64,000 bases of DNA from positions 992,001 through 1,056,000 of the forward strand of contig NC_005085.1 in assembly GCF_000007705.1 (NCBI RefSeq), written 5' to 3'. Source of the stretch: Chromobacterium violaceum ATCC 12472. Lineage in GTDB: Bacteria > Pseudomonadota > Gammaproteobacteria > Burkholderiales > Chromobacteriaceae. The position numbers and the translations under genes were made by a program. Shown here piece by piece: positions 16,392-26,419 of the stretch. Positions within the stretch are counted from its first letter, which is position 1, and every line of letters starts with the position of its first letter. The notes beneath the pieces are model-generated. The model was not told where the DNA came from. It searched no databases and was given only the letters and a program-made list of their open reading frames with translations.

Positions 16392-17861
16392 TCAGCGCGG
16401 GCGGCGGGGCGGCGGCGGCGGCGCGTCGTTGGCGTAGATCGGCTCCGCTTGCGCCTGGTTCGCGTAGATCGGCTCGGCGGCGGTTTCGGGCTGCAGGATG
16501 GCTCGGCCCTGCTGTTGAGCCAGGTCCACCAGCGTGGAGAGCTGGCCGCTGGTCTGCACCATCAGATGGTTGCGGCTGCCGCGCATGTCGGCGACGATGG
16601 ATTCCAGGCTGGACGCGCCCGGCTTCAGCAGCTCGCGCGCGGCGATCAACTGGCCGGTGCGGCCGACGCCGGCGCGGCAGTGGATGACCGGCAGCAGCTT
16701 GTCCGGGTCGTTCAGCGCGCTGCTGTTGTTGTCGCGGTAGAACGCGGTTTTCTTGTCCGCCACCGCATCGACGTGCTGGGCCAGCGCTTTCAGCGCGGTC
16801 GCGCCCTGGGCGCCGAAGTCGGCCCAGTTGGGCACGTGCAGCACCGGGATGGAGACGCTCTTGTGGTCGGCGCCCCTGACGTTCAGATGGTAGGCGCGTA
16901 CCTCCAGCCCGCCTTCCAGCGTGGTGCTCCCCTTGCTCTTGGACTCGACCTCGACCCGGCCGTAGCGGCCGCTCTGGGAGAAATAGTCGGGCAGGTCTGC
17001 CTTGCCGTCCCGGCCTTGCTTGGCCATGTCGGCGTCGGAGGCCAGCACCACCAGCACCGGCGTGCGGTTGGCGGCCAGCATGCCGAAGTAGCTTTCCAGT
17101 TGGGCGGCTTTCGGATATTGGCTGGCGATGGCGACGTTGACGCCGCCGACCTGGACGCGGTTGGCCGGCAGCGGCGCGCCATCCGGCGCGCGGACCTGGG
17201 TGGCGGCGGCGGTGGGGATGTCGCGGAAGCGGGCTTGGCCGACATCGTTGAGGAAGCGCGCGCCTTCCGCGCTGGAGCCGACCTGGGCCTTGAGCTGCAG
17301 CAGCAGGCCGCTTGGCTGATCGCTGCTGCCGAGCCGGCTGGCCAATTCCGTCTTGATCGCGTCGTGCTTCTCGGGACGGGCCTCGGCGCGCGGCTGGGCC
17401 AGCTTCAGGTGCTCGGCGCCGCGGCGCTGCTTCAACGACGCGCGCTCGCCGCGGGACGGCTCGCCGGATGGGCGGGCGGCGGCTTGATCCGCCCAGCGCA
17501 GTTTCGGCTTGCCGCCGCGGGTAACCGTGTCCACATCTTGCTGGGTGGGTTTGGCGATGGTTTCGTTGGCTTGGGTGTTGCGCTGGGTAAGCGCGTCCAT
17601 CGGCCGGTCGAACAATTGCGCCAGGCGGAATTCGCGCGGCTTTTGTCCTGGAATCAGCAGATCGTGCTTGAGCAGGAACTGGTCAGCGCGGCGCGTCTGA
17701 TCAGGGTGCAGCAGGTAGGAGCGGCCGGTGTAGACCACCAGGGTGCCGTCCTTGCGGATGCCGATGCGGGCCTTGTCGGCGTTCACGCCGCTCAGGCTGT
17801 CCAGACGGGACAGGTCGAGCTGGCGTCCGCCCAGTTGGATGCCGGTTTGGATGGTGCTCAT
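16392..17861 (-). CDS. YopH-like type III effector tyrosine phosphatase with EPIYA motifs
   Basis: A 489-residue protein predicted to be injected into host cells by a type III system. Residues from about 195 to 455 align with the Yersinia YopH phosphatase: RFRDIP, QLESYFGMLAANRTPVLVVL, DYFSQSGRYG, acid loop NWADFG (Asp348), and the P-loop HCRAGVGRTG with Cys395 and Arg401. The N-terminal 130 residues lack similarity I recognise and should hold the secretion and chaperone-binding region. Residues 100-190 are basic and disordered-looking. The C-terminus has two EPIYA motifs (Tyr466 and Tyr476) ending in five prolines and RRPR, a possible SH3 ligand. The acid loop reads WAD instead of the usual WPD. 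The ATG at 17861 is preferred over GTG two codons upstream. The chaperone gene precedes it. Phosphatase family is firm; host action is inference. Confidence 0.93.
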   Translation of the reverse strand: MSTIQTGIQLGGRQLDLSRLDSLSGVNADKARIGIRKDGTLVVYTGRSYLLHPDQTRRADQFLLKHDLLIPGQKPREFRLAQLFDRPMDALTQRNTQANETIAKPTQQDVDTVTRGGKPKLRWADQAAARPSGEPSRGERASLKQRRGAEHLKLAQPRAEARPEKHDAIKTELASRLGSSDQPSGLLLQLKAQVGSSAEGARFLNDVGQARFRDIPTAAATQVRAPDGAPLPANRVQVGGVNVAIASQYPKAAQLESYFGMLAANRTPVLVVLASDADMAKQGRDGKADLPDYFSQSGRYGRVEVESKSKGSTTLEGGLEVRAYHLNVRGADHKSVSIPVLHVPNWADFGAQGATALKALAQHVDAVADKKTAFYRDNNSSALNDPDKLLPVIHCRAGVGRTGQLIAARELLKPGASSLESIVADMRGSRNHLMVQTSGQLSTLVDLAQQQGRAILQPETAAEPIYANQAQAEPIYANDAPPPPPRRPR

Positions 17862-17934
17862 CTTCACTTCTTTCTTAGCGGGTTGCCCGGATGGGCTTGT
17901 AGAGCGGCCGCGCGGCTGCGGCGCGCCGGATGGG

Positions 17935-18345
17935 TCAGCGAGGAAGGGCGGCTTCGGCTTGGCCGAGCAGATCTTCTGCGGCGGCGATCAGCGCGTCCAG
18001 CGCGGCCGCGAGCATGGGCAGGTCGACGCCGTGGCTGGGCAGCCGCAGCCAGCAGCCCAGCCTGCCTTCGGTATCCAGCGCCGCGACCGGCTGCCAGGGC
18101 CGGGCCGCAATCTGGTTGCCGCGCAGCGCGCGCTCCAGCAAGGCTGCGGAGGGGGAGGGCAGCGCGTCGCCCAGATCGGCCTGCATGAACCAGCTGTCCT
18201 GATCGATGGCGCCCAGATGCAGCGTGAAGCGCTGTTCCACCGTCAGGCTGACAACCTCCTGGCCGGCGGCCGGCTGCGGCGCGTCGAAACCCAGGTGCCG
18301 CAACAGCTCGGCTGCGCAGTGGTGAAAGGCTGTCAGGTCATGCAT
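17935..18345 (-). CDS. CesT/SycH-type type III secretion chaperone
   Basis: A 136-residue acidic protein with the pattern of class I type III chaperones: an N-terminal helix (HDLTAFHHCAAELLRHLGFD), beta strands VSLTVEQRFTLHLGAI and WFMQADLG, and a C-terminal helix rich in Ala, Leu and Asp. It lies 73 bases upstream of the phosphatase effector on the same strand, the usual chaperone-effector arrangement. It should bind the effector N-terminus and keep it export-competent. ATG at 18345 and GTG at 18348 are both possible behind GAGGAAT. Sequence identity within this family is always low, so the call leans on length, fold pattern and context. Confidence 0.82.
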   Translation of the reverse strand: MHDLTAFHHCAAELLRHLGFDAPQPAAGQEVVSLTVEQRFTLHLGAIDQDSWFMQADLGDALPSPSAALLERALRGNQIAARPWQPVAALDTEGRLGCWLRLPSHGVDLPMLAAALDALIAAAEDLLGQAEAALPR

Positions 18346-18361
18346 CACGGATTCCTCGTAT

Positions 18362-18378
18362 TGATTATCTTTTAATCA
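18362..18378. promoter_or_regulatory. Inverted repeat upstream of the chaperone gene
   Basis: TGATTA-N5-TAATCA lies 17 bases before the chaperone start in a short AT-rich patch of otherwise GC-rich DNA. It could be part of a regulator binding site or promoter for the chaperone-effector operon. No regulator is assigned. Confidence 0.35.
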
Positions 18379-18422
18379 GATTATTCTTATGGATGGCGCG
18401 ATGAGAGGCTTCCAGAATTCGC

Positions 18423-18812
18423 TCATCGCCGGCTGGATGATTTGGCGGGCGTGAACACTCTGCGGACGTCCGCGGCGCGGACATCGGCTTGCGCGGAGCC
18501 GCCGGGCAGGCGGCGGGCGTGATGGCCGGCGGCGCTGTAGGTGACGCCCGCGCCGTGATAGCCGCTGACTTCAGGCTGATGGAATCCCTGTTTGCGCAAT
18601 GCATCGCTCAGCGTCTGGGCAAACGGCTGACTTAAAACCGCGCGTTGGCCGAACAGCCCGAGCCAGCCGGTTTTGCGGCCGTAGACGGGTTTGGCCGCGC
18701 GGGATAGCGCGGAAAACGCCGTTTTCGCGAGAAATTTTGCCCGCGGGAAAAGCCAGCCGCTTGCAAAAAGCGCCAAGTCCGGAGCGGATGCGGCGTGCGC
18801 CCGGGCATGCAT
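18423..18812 (-). CDS. Hypothetical protein next to the effector operon
   Basis: An open frame of 129 residues whose last two thirds have the GC-rich third codon positions typical of real genes here (QPEVSGYHGAGVTYSAAGHHARRLPGG region). The first 40 codons are less biased, so the true start may be further in. No family was recognised. It is upstream of the chaperone on the same strand but 77 bases separate them. It could be a small uncharacterised protein, an effector-associated remnant, or a chance frame. Confidence 0.35.
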   Translation of the reverse strand: MHARAHAASAPDLALFASGWLFPRAKFLAKTAFSALSRAAKPVYGRKTGWLGLFGQRAVLSQPFAQTLSDALRKQGFHQPEVSGYHGAGVTYSAAGHHARRLPGGSAQADVRAADVRRVFTPAKSSSRR

Positions 18813-18845
18813 GGCGTGGCGGCAAGGGCATTGGCGCCGGCGGCG

Positions 18846-18851
18846 TATAAT
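18846..18851 (+). promoter_or_regulatory. -10 box for the HAD phosphatase gene
   Basis: A perfect TATAAT lies 28 bases before the ATG at 18880. No good -35 hexamer sits at the expected distance. Confidence 0.45.
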
Positions 18852-18879
18852 TGCCGGTCAGACCCACACAGGAGTCCTC

Positions 18880-19677
18880 ATGCCTTACCGTTTCATCGCC
18901 TCCGACCTGGACGGCACGCTGCTGGACCCGCACCACGCCGTCACGCAGTTGACCGCGGAAACCCTGCAGAGCCTGGAGCGCCGAGGCGTGCGCTTCGCTC
19001 TCGCCACCGGCCGGCATTACCTGGACGTCAGGGGCATCCGCCAGGCGCTGGGCGTGCGGGCCCACCTGATCACCTCCAACGGCGCCCGCGTCCACGATCC
19101 CGACGACGCGCTGATCCACCGGCAGGACATAGCCGCCGAACTGGTGCGCGCCATTTCGCAGCCGGCATTCGCCGATGGCGCCATCGTCAACTTCTACCGC
19201 GACGACGAATGGCTGATCAGCGAGCCCTGCCGGGAACTGCTGGACATGCACAAGGATTCCGGCCTGGTCTACCGGGTGGACGACCTGGCCCGCCACGACG
19301 GCGCGGGCGTGGCCAAGGTGCTGTACATCGCGCCGCACCAGCGTTTGCTGGCGCTGGAGCGCAAGCTGAGGGAGCGTTTCGGCGACCGGCTCTACATCAC
19401 CTTCTCGCTGGAGCATTGCCTGGAGGTGATGGCGGCCGGCGTGTCCAAGGGCCAGGCGTTGCAGCTGGTGCTGGCGAAGCTGGGCATTCCGGCCGCGGCC
19501 TGCCTGGCTTTCGGCGACGGCCAGAACGACGTGGAGCTGCTGCAGGCGGCGGGGCATCCGCGGGTGATGGGCAATGCCCACCCGCGGCTCAGCGACATGC
19601 TGCCCCAGGCATGCCGCATCGGCAGCCACGCGGAATCGGGCGTGGCGCTGCATCTGCGGCAACTGTTCGCGCTGTAG
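18880..19677 (+). CDS. Cof-type HAD-IIB phosphatase
   Basis: A 265-residue haloacid dehalogenase-family hydrolase with motif I DLDGTLLD (Asp9, Asp11), motif II SNGA near 66, and motifs III/IV VSKGQAL and FGDGQNDVELL. The order and cap size fit the Cof/YidA/YbiV group, which dephosphorylates sugar phosphates or pyridoxal phosphate. The ribosome site ACAGGAGT precedes the ATG. The true substrate is unknown. It stands alone before cfa and is not in an obvious operon. Confidence 0.92.
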   Translation: MPYRFIASDLDGTLLDPHHAVTQLTAETLQSLERRGVRFALATGRHYLDVRGIRQALGVRAHLITSNGARVHDPDDALIHRQDIAAELVRAISQPAFADGAIVNFYRDDEWLISEPCRELLDMHKDSGLVYRVDDLARHDGAGVAKVLYIAPHQRLLALERKLRERFGDRLYITFSLEHCLEVMAAGVSKGQALQLVLAKLGIPAAACLAFGDGQNDVELLQAAGHPRVMGNAHPRLSDMLPQACRIGSHAESGVALHLRQLFAL

Positions 19678-19816
19678 CGGCGGAGGCGCCCGAAAATAGA
19701 CCCGCTTCCGCTGGCCAAGCGGGACGGGAGCGCGCTAAGCTAGGCCAAACGTCTGTCCTTGTTTCTGATCGTCGATAGCGTTCGCTGTGCTCAATGGCTA
19801 TGCCAAGGGGACTGCC

Positions 19817-20971
19817 ATGAATTCATCGTGTCTGGGAAATGAGAGCGGGAACGTCCGCCAGCCGGGGCGCGCGGTCATCGAAGAACTGCTTGCCGCCGCG
19901 GGCGTCGCCGTCAACGGCGGCCGTCCGTTCGACATTCAGATCAAGCACCCGCTGTTTTTCCGCCGGGTGCTGCAGCAGGGGTCGCTGGGCCTGGGCGAAA
20001 GCTATATGGACGGCTGGTGGGAGTGCGAGCGGCTGGACGTCTTCTTTCAACGAGTCATGCGCGCCGGACTGGAGTACAAGCTGCCGCGGCGTTGGCGGGA
20101 CATCCTCTACGTGCTGGCCGCCAGGCTGGTCAATTACCAGTCGGTCCGGCGGGCCCGCCGCGTGGGCGAGGAGCACTACGATCTCGGCAACGATCTGTTC
20201 ACCGCGATGCTGGATCCGCACATGCAGTATTCCTGCGGCTATTGGAAGAACGCCGCCACGCTGGAGGAGGCGCAGGAGGCCAAGCTCAGGCTGGTGTGCG
20301 ACAAGCTGCGGCTGGAGCCCGGCATGCACCTGCTGGATATAGGCTGCGGCTGGGGCGGCCTGGCGGCATACGCGGCCAGGCATTATGGCGTCCGCGTCAC
20401 CGGCATCACCATTTCGGAGCAGCAGAGGCGGCTGGCCGAGGCCCGCTGCGAGGACTTGGATGTGGAGATCCAGCTGCGTGACTACCGCCACCTGGCGCTC
20501 CAGGCCGACCGCATCGTATCGGTCGGCATGTTCGAGCATGTCGGCCCGCGCAATTACCGCGCCTATTTCGAGACCGCCGCGCGCAATCTGAAGCCGGACG
20601 GACTGTTCCTGCTGCACACGATAGGCGCCAAGGTGACCGATCTGCGGATCGATCCATGGATAGAGAAATACATCTTTCCCAACGGCTGCCTGCCGTCGGC
20701 CTCGCATATCGCCCGGGCCAGCGCGCCCTACTGGGTGATGGAGGACTGGCACAACTTCGGCGCCGACTACGACCTGACGCTGATGGCCTGGCTGCAGCGC
20801 TTCCAGCAGGCTTGGCCGCAGCTGGCGGCCAACTATTCGTCCCGCTTCTACCGGATGTTTACCTATTACCTGAACGCCTGCGCCGGCGCCTTCCGCGCGC
20901 GGGACCTGCAGTTGTGGCAGGTGTTGTTCAGCCGCGAGGGCATAGAGGGCGGGCTGAGGGTGGCGCGCTGA
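19817..20971 (+). CDS. cfa: Cyclopropane-fatty-acyl-phospholipid synthase
   Basis: Transfers a methylene group from SAM to double bonds of membrane phospholipid acyl chains, usually in stationary phase or acid stress. The 384-residue protein has the N-terminal lipid-binding region (LGESYMDGWWE), EEHYDLGNDLF, the SAM-binding LLDIGCGWGGLA near residue 175, and SVGMFEHVG followed by IFPNGCLPS. The ATG at 19817 follows AGGGGAC. A stable terminator ends the gene 18 bases downstream. Confidence 0.95.
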   Translation: MNSSCLGNESGNVRQPGRAVIEELLAAAGVAVNGGRPFDIQIKHPLFFRRVLQQGSLGLGESYMDGWWECERLDVFFQRVMRAGLEYKLPRRWRDILYVLAARLVNYQSVRRARRVGEEHYDLGNDLFTAMLDPHMQYSCGYWKNAATLEEAQEAKLRLVCDKLRLEPGMHLLDIGCGWGGLAAYAARHYGVRVTGITISEQQRRLAEARCEDLDVEIQLRDYRHLALQADRIVSVGMFEHVGPRNYRAYFETAARNLKPDGLFLLHTIGAKVTDLRIDPWIEKYIFPNGCLPSASHIARASAPYWVMEDWHNFGADYDLTLMAWLQRFQQAWPQLAANYSSRFYRMFTYYLNACAGAFRARDLQLWQVLFSREGIEGGLRVAR

Positions 20972-20984
20972 GGGAGGGGGCGAT

Positions 20985-21018
20985 AAAAAACGCCAGCGAG
21001 ATTCGCTGGCGTTTTTTT
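20985..21018. terminator. Bidirectional terminator, cfa / PTS
   Basis: CGCCAGCGA (20991-20999) pairs with TCGCTGGCG (21003-21011), with an A run before and a T run after. It serves cfa on the plus strand and the PTS permease gene on the minus strand. Confidence 0.93.
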
Positions 21019-21037
21019 GCGGCGGGACCGGGCGCGG

Positions 21038-22804
<1,767 letters not shown>

Positions 22805-22899
22805 GATTATTATCCTGCTTTGACATGCTTATGGAATGTCGAGCGGCTGTGACGCCGTCCCCTCTATAAAGCCCCATCGCCCGCCAGGTCCGCTTGGGC

Positions 22900-22947
22900 G
22901 GCGCCGGATGGCATCGGGTGGCCCCGAAGGTCTCCCCATCCGGCGCC
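22900..22947. repeat. 12-bp perfect hairpin between the two PTS genes
   Basis: GGCGCCGGATGG (22900-22911) is complementary to CCATCCGGCGCC (22936-22947), and the 24-base loop can form a further CGGG/CCCG stem. There is no U tract on the minus strand, so it is probably an RNA processing or stability element within the operon. Confidence 0.55.
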
Positions 22948-22978
22948 GCGGATCCCGCCGGCGCCGAGGCTTATGCTT

Positions 22979-25492
22979 TTAACGAGCGTGTTGATTCAGA
23001 TGGTGGCGGACGTCGGTCACCGTCGACAGCGCCAGCACGTCCTTCGCCAACTGGCGGCACTCGTCCATGCTCCAGCGCGCCAGGGTGGCCTTCACCGAGG
23101 CGACGGCCGGCGTGCTGACCGACAGTTCGGTCACGCCCATGCCGACCAGCAGCGGCGCCGCACGCTCGTCGGAGGCCAGGCCGCCGCAGACGCCCACCCA
23201 TTTGCCGTGGGCGCGCGCGCCTTCGCAAGTCAGCGCGATCATCGCCAGCACGCCCGGATGCAGCGCGTCGGCCTGCTTGGCCAACTGCGGGTGGCCGCGG
23301 TCCATCGCCAGCACGTACTGGGTCAGGTCGTTGGTGCCGATGGAGAAGAAGTCCACCTCCGGCGCGAAGCGCGCGGCCAGCACCGCGGCGGACGGCACTT
23401 CCACCATGATGCCCACCTTGACGTTGGACGCACCGGCGGCGGCCTGCTCTTCGGCCAGCACGGCCTTGGCGGCGCGCAGCTCTTCCAGCGAGGCGACCAT
23501 CGGGAACATGATGTGCAGCTGGGTCAGCGGCGCGGCGCGCAGGATGGCGCGCAACTGGGTGCGCAGCAGGTCCGGGCGGTCCAGGCTGACGCGGATGCCG
23601 CGCAGGCCGAGGAAGGGGTTGTCTTCCTTGGGCAGCGGCAGATAGGACAGCGGCTTGTCGCCGCCCACGTCCAGCGTGCGCACCACCAGCGGGCGGTCCT
23701 TGCCCAGCGCCTCGGCTACCGCGCAGTACTCGGCCGCCTGTTCTGCTTCGGTCGGCGCGGTGTCGCGGTTGTCGAACAGGAATTCCGAGCGCAGCAGGCC
23801 CACGCCTTCCGCGCCCTTGGCCACCGCTTCGCGCGCGTCGGCGGCGTTGCGGATATTGGCCACCACGTCGATGCGCGCGCCGTCGCTGGTGGCGGCCGGC
23901 TGCATCGAGCTCTTGGCTTCGGCGGCGCGGCGTTCGGCCAGGCGGGCGATTTCCTGCTCGGCGGCGGCCAGATCTTCAGTCGTCGGGGCGATGGCCAGCG
24001 TGCCCTCGTTGCCGTTCAGGATCACCTGCAGGCCTTCCGGCAGCTTCAGCGCGGACTGCGAGATGCCGCAGATGGCCGGGATGCCCAGCGAGCGCGCCAG
24101 GATGGCCACGTGGCTGGTGGCGCCGCCGGTGCGGGTACAGAAGCCCATCACTTTGGACGGATCCAGCGAGGCGGTGTCGGACGGGGCCAGGTCCTCGGCG
24201 ATCAGGATGGAGCCGGCCGGCAGCTCCAGCGCGGCCTGCTTCACGCCGGCCAGCAGGGCCAGCACGCGGCGGCCGACGTCGCGGATGTCGTTGGCGCGTT
24301 CGCGCAGCAGGGCGTTGTCCTGCGCCTCCAGGCGGGCGGAATAGGCGCTGAAGGCGGCGCGCCAGGACCAGGCGGCGGACTTGCCGTCGGCCAGGCCGGT
24401 ATAGGTTTGCGCCAGCAGGTCCGGGTCTTGCAGCAGCTCCTGGTGCATGGACAGGATGGCCTGCTTGGCCGGGTCGGTCAGCTGCGCCTTGACCAGGTCC
24501 AGCTGGGCCGAGGCTTCCTCGGTGGCGCGGGCGAAGGCCTGCTGTTCCACATTGGCGCCCTTGCCCTGTTCGGGCACGTCGAATTCTTGCAGCCTATGGT
24601 GGACGATGCGGCCGATGGCGATGCCCGGCGAGGCGCCCACGCCGGCCAGCTGGGTGTCGCTGTCCTGCTGCTGCGCGAAGACGGGCGCCGCCGGAGCGAT
24701 CGGCGCCTCGTCGGCTTTCTCGCCGCAACGGTCGTTCAGTAGCTGGGTCAGTTCGGCGATGGCGGCCGCGGCGTCGGCGCCGGCGGCGCGCACGCGCACC
24801 GCGTCGCCCAGCTTGGTGGCCAGGCCCATGATGGCCACTACGGATTTGGCGTTGGCTTCTTTGTCGCCCAGGATCAGCTGGATGTCGGAGGCGAAGGACT
24901 TGGCCTTGCTGGCGAACACGGCGGCGGGACGGGCGTGCAGGCCGGCCGGGTTGCCGATGACGATGTCGGCGGACAATTGGGGTTCGCTGGCCTCGACTTG
25001 CAGCACCGCCTTGCCGTTGGCCAATTGCAGCGACAGCACGATGTCCTTGCCGGCAGCTACCAAACCGTCCGACAGTTTCATCTTGCTCACGGTTTCATCG
25101 CCGTTGGTGACGATGATCTGGGTCAGCAGGCTGGCCGCCTTGCGGCCCACCAGGTCGAGGTCGAAGTCGATGACCGGCTGGCCGGCGCTGACCTGCTGGC
25201 CTTGCTCGACCAGCGGGAAAAAGCCCTCGCCCTTCAGCATCACGGTGTCGATGCCGATGTGCACCATCACTTCCACGCCTTCCGAGGTGGTGATGGTCAG
25301 CGCGTGGTGGGCGGAGTGCAGGTTGCTGACCACGCCGCTGACCGGAGCCAGCAGGCTGCCCGAAGTGGGGTCGAGCGAGATGCCGTCGCCAACCATCTTG
25401 CCGGCGAACACCGGGTCCGGAACGCTGTCCAAGGGGACCAGCCACCCGGATAGGGGGGCCAGAACGTCTAGTCTTGGTGCGATGGTGCCCAT
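22979..25492 (-). CDS. PTS EIIA-HPr-EI fusion phosphotransferase
   Basis: An 837-residue soluble protein carrying the whole phosphate relay. EIIA-Glc domain: residues 1-150, His78 in VMVHIGID with His62/63 nearby. HPr: about 172-260, His186 in NPAGLHARPA. Enzyme I: about 280-837, His461 in GGATSHVAIL, PEP-binding LLRSEFLF and the EI signature DFFSIGTNDLTQYVL. It passes phosphate from PEP to the EIICBB permease encoded next. Proteins of this layout (NagF, FruB-like fusions) belong to sugar-specific PTS systems. Start follows GAGGAG. A 174-base gap with a hairpin separates it from the permease gene. Confidence 0.95.
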   Translation of the reverse strand: MGTIAPRLDVLAPLSGWLVPLDSVPDPVFAGKMVGDGISLDPTSGSLLAPVSGVVSNLHSAHHALTITTSEGVEVMVHIGIDTVMLKGEGFFPLVEQGQQVSAGQPVIDFDLDLVGRKAASLLTQIIVTNGDETVSKMKLSDGLVAAGKDIVLSLQLANGKAVLQVEASEPQLSADIVIGNPAGLHARPAAVFASKAKSFASDIQLILGDKEANAKSVVAIMGLATKLGDAVRVRAAGADAAAAIAELTQLLNDRCGEKADEAPIAPAAPVFAQQQDSDTQLAGVGASPGIAIGRIVHHRLQEFDVPEQGKGANVEQQAFARATEEASAQLDLVKAQLTDPAKQAILSMHQELLQDPDLLAQTYTGLADGKSAAWSWRAAFSAYSARLEAQDNALLRERANDIRDVGRRVLALLAGVKQAALELPAGSILIAEDLAPSDTASLDPSKVMGFCTRTGGATSHVAILARSLGIPAICGISQSALKLPEGLQVILNGNEGTLAIAPTTEDLAAAEQEIARLAERRAAEAKSSMQPAATSDGARIDVVANIRNAADAREAVAKGAEGVGLLRSEFLFDNRDTAPTEAEQAAEYCAVAEALGKDRPLVVRTLDVGGDKPLSYLPLPKEDNPFLGLRGIRVSLDRPDLLRTQLRAILRAAPLTQLHIMFPMVASLEELRAAKAVLAEEQAAAGASNVKVGIMVEVPSAAVLAARFAPEVDFFSIGTNDLTQYVLAMDRGHPQLAKQADALHPGVLAMIALTCEGARAHGKWVGVCGGLASDERAAPLLVGMGVTELSVSTPAVASVKATLARWSMDECRQLAKDVLALSTVTDVRHHLNQHAR

Positions 25493-25888
25493 GAAAAACT
25501 CCTCAATTCGTGGATAATTCCAGTCGTTTTATTACGAGCGTCAATCAAGCCGGTCGCTCGGGGCCTTGCGGCGGCGGCGCCTGGGCATGCTTTTGTAGTG
25601 TTGGCTTGTCCTGACGGGGTTTTGACAATTATATACAGGCTGCCATCAGGGCGGGGCGGCGACTGGGCTAGTACGTATCTTGCCAATTTTGTAGTTAAAC
25701 TACATGTAAATCACGCAGCAGCTTGATGGCAATCAAGAAAATGTGCAAGTCGGAATTGTCTTAATTGTCTGCTGCATTGCAGCATATTGATGGATGCTCG
25801 TGAGATAGAGCTTGATTATTGCGGACTTGGGAGACGGGGCTGGGGAAGGGGCGCTGTTGCATTTTTGTAATGCAACTCTAAAAAGCGG
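25493..25888. promoter_or_regulatory. Upstream region of the PTS operon with three inverted repeats
   Basis: No gene is seen. Within 95 bases lie three inverted repeats: TGTAGTT-A-AACTACA (25690-25704), CTTGAT-GGCA-ATCAAG (25722-25737) and TGCTGC-ATT-GCAGCA (25770-25784). They are in an AT-rich stretch 200-290 bases before the PTS start codon. They may be operators for a sugar-responsive repressor or activator. No regulator gene is adjacent on that side, and the -35/-10 could not be fixed. Confidence 0.45.
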
Positions 25889-25911
25889 AAAAGCCCCGCG
25901 GACGCGGGGCT
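25889..25911 (-). terminator. Terminator of the DoxX-family gene
   Basis: AGCCCCGC (25892-25899) pairs with GCGGGGCT (25904-25911). Read on the minus strand it is followed by a short U-rich stretch. Confidence 0.75.
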
Positions 25912-25923
25912 GGATAATGAGGG

Positions 25924-26316
25924 TCAGGCTTGGCGCGGTCGCTCTGGCTGGCCCAGCAGGAACAGCGCGAGCGAGGCTGCGATCAGGAAGGCCGGGTATT
26001 CCCAGCCGCCGCCTTCGTTGGTGAACATCCAGCCCTTGGCGCCGTGGACCAGGACGATGGCGCCCAGCAGTTGCGGAATCAGCAGCAGCGCGACCCAGCG
26101 GGCCTGGAGGCCGGCCAGCAGCAGCAGGCCGCCGCCGATCTCGATCAGGATGGCGAAGTAGCCGACGAAGCCCGGCAGGCCCAGGCTGGCGAAGTAGCCG
26201 GCGGTGCCGGCGGGGGTGAAGACGAACAGCTTCAGCGCGCCGTGGGACAAGTACATCAGGCCCAGCGCCACGCGCAGGACCAGGGCGGCCAGGTAGGGGT
26301 TTTGCAGACGGTTCAT
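25924..26316 (-). CDS. DoxX-family membrane protein
   Basis: A 130-residue protein with four hydrophobic segments and the DoxX family marks LRVALGLMYLSHGALKL near the start and FAILIEIGGGLLLLAGL in the middle. Members are small inner membrane proteins linked loosely to redox homeostasis; the biochemical role is not established. It diverges from a LysR regulator across 103 bases, so it is probably that regulator's target. GGAG precedes the ATG. Confidence 0.88.
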   Translation of the reverse strand: MNRLQNPYLAALVLRVALGLMYLSHGALKLFVFTPAGTAGYFASLGLPGFVGYFAILIEIGGGLLLLAGLQARWVALLLIPQLLGAIVLVHGAKGWMFTNEGGGWEYPAFLIAASLALFLLGQPERPRQA

Positions 26317-26387
26317 GGTGGGTGCTCCGGTTCAGATTGCTATGGCGCTATTTGACCACCGGCTTTATATTCAATAAATACTGCAAT

Positions 26388-26405
26388 TTGAAAATAATTG
26401 TTCAA
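26388..26405. promoter_or_regulatory. Possible LysR operator between doxX-like and lysR-like genes
   Basis: TTGAA-N8-TTCAA is an interrupted palindrome in the AT-rich 103-base divergent gap, next to the regulator start. It resembles the T-N11-A type of LysR box. Assignment is by position only. Confidence 0.35.
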
Positions 26406-26419
26406 TTTTAAGAAATTAT

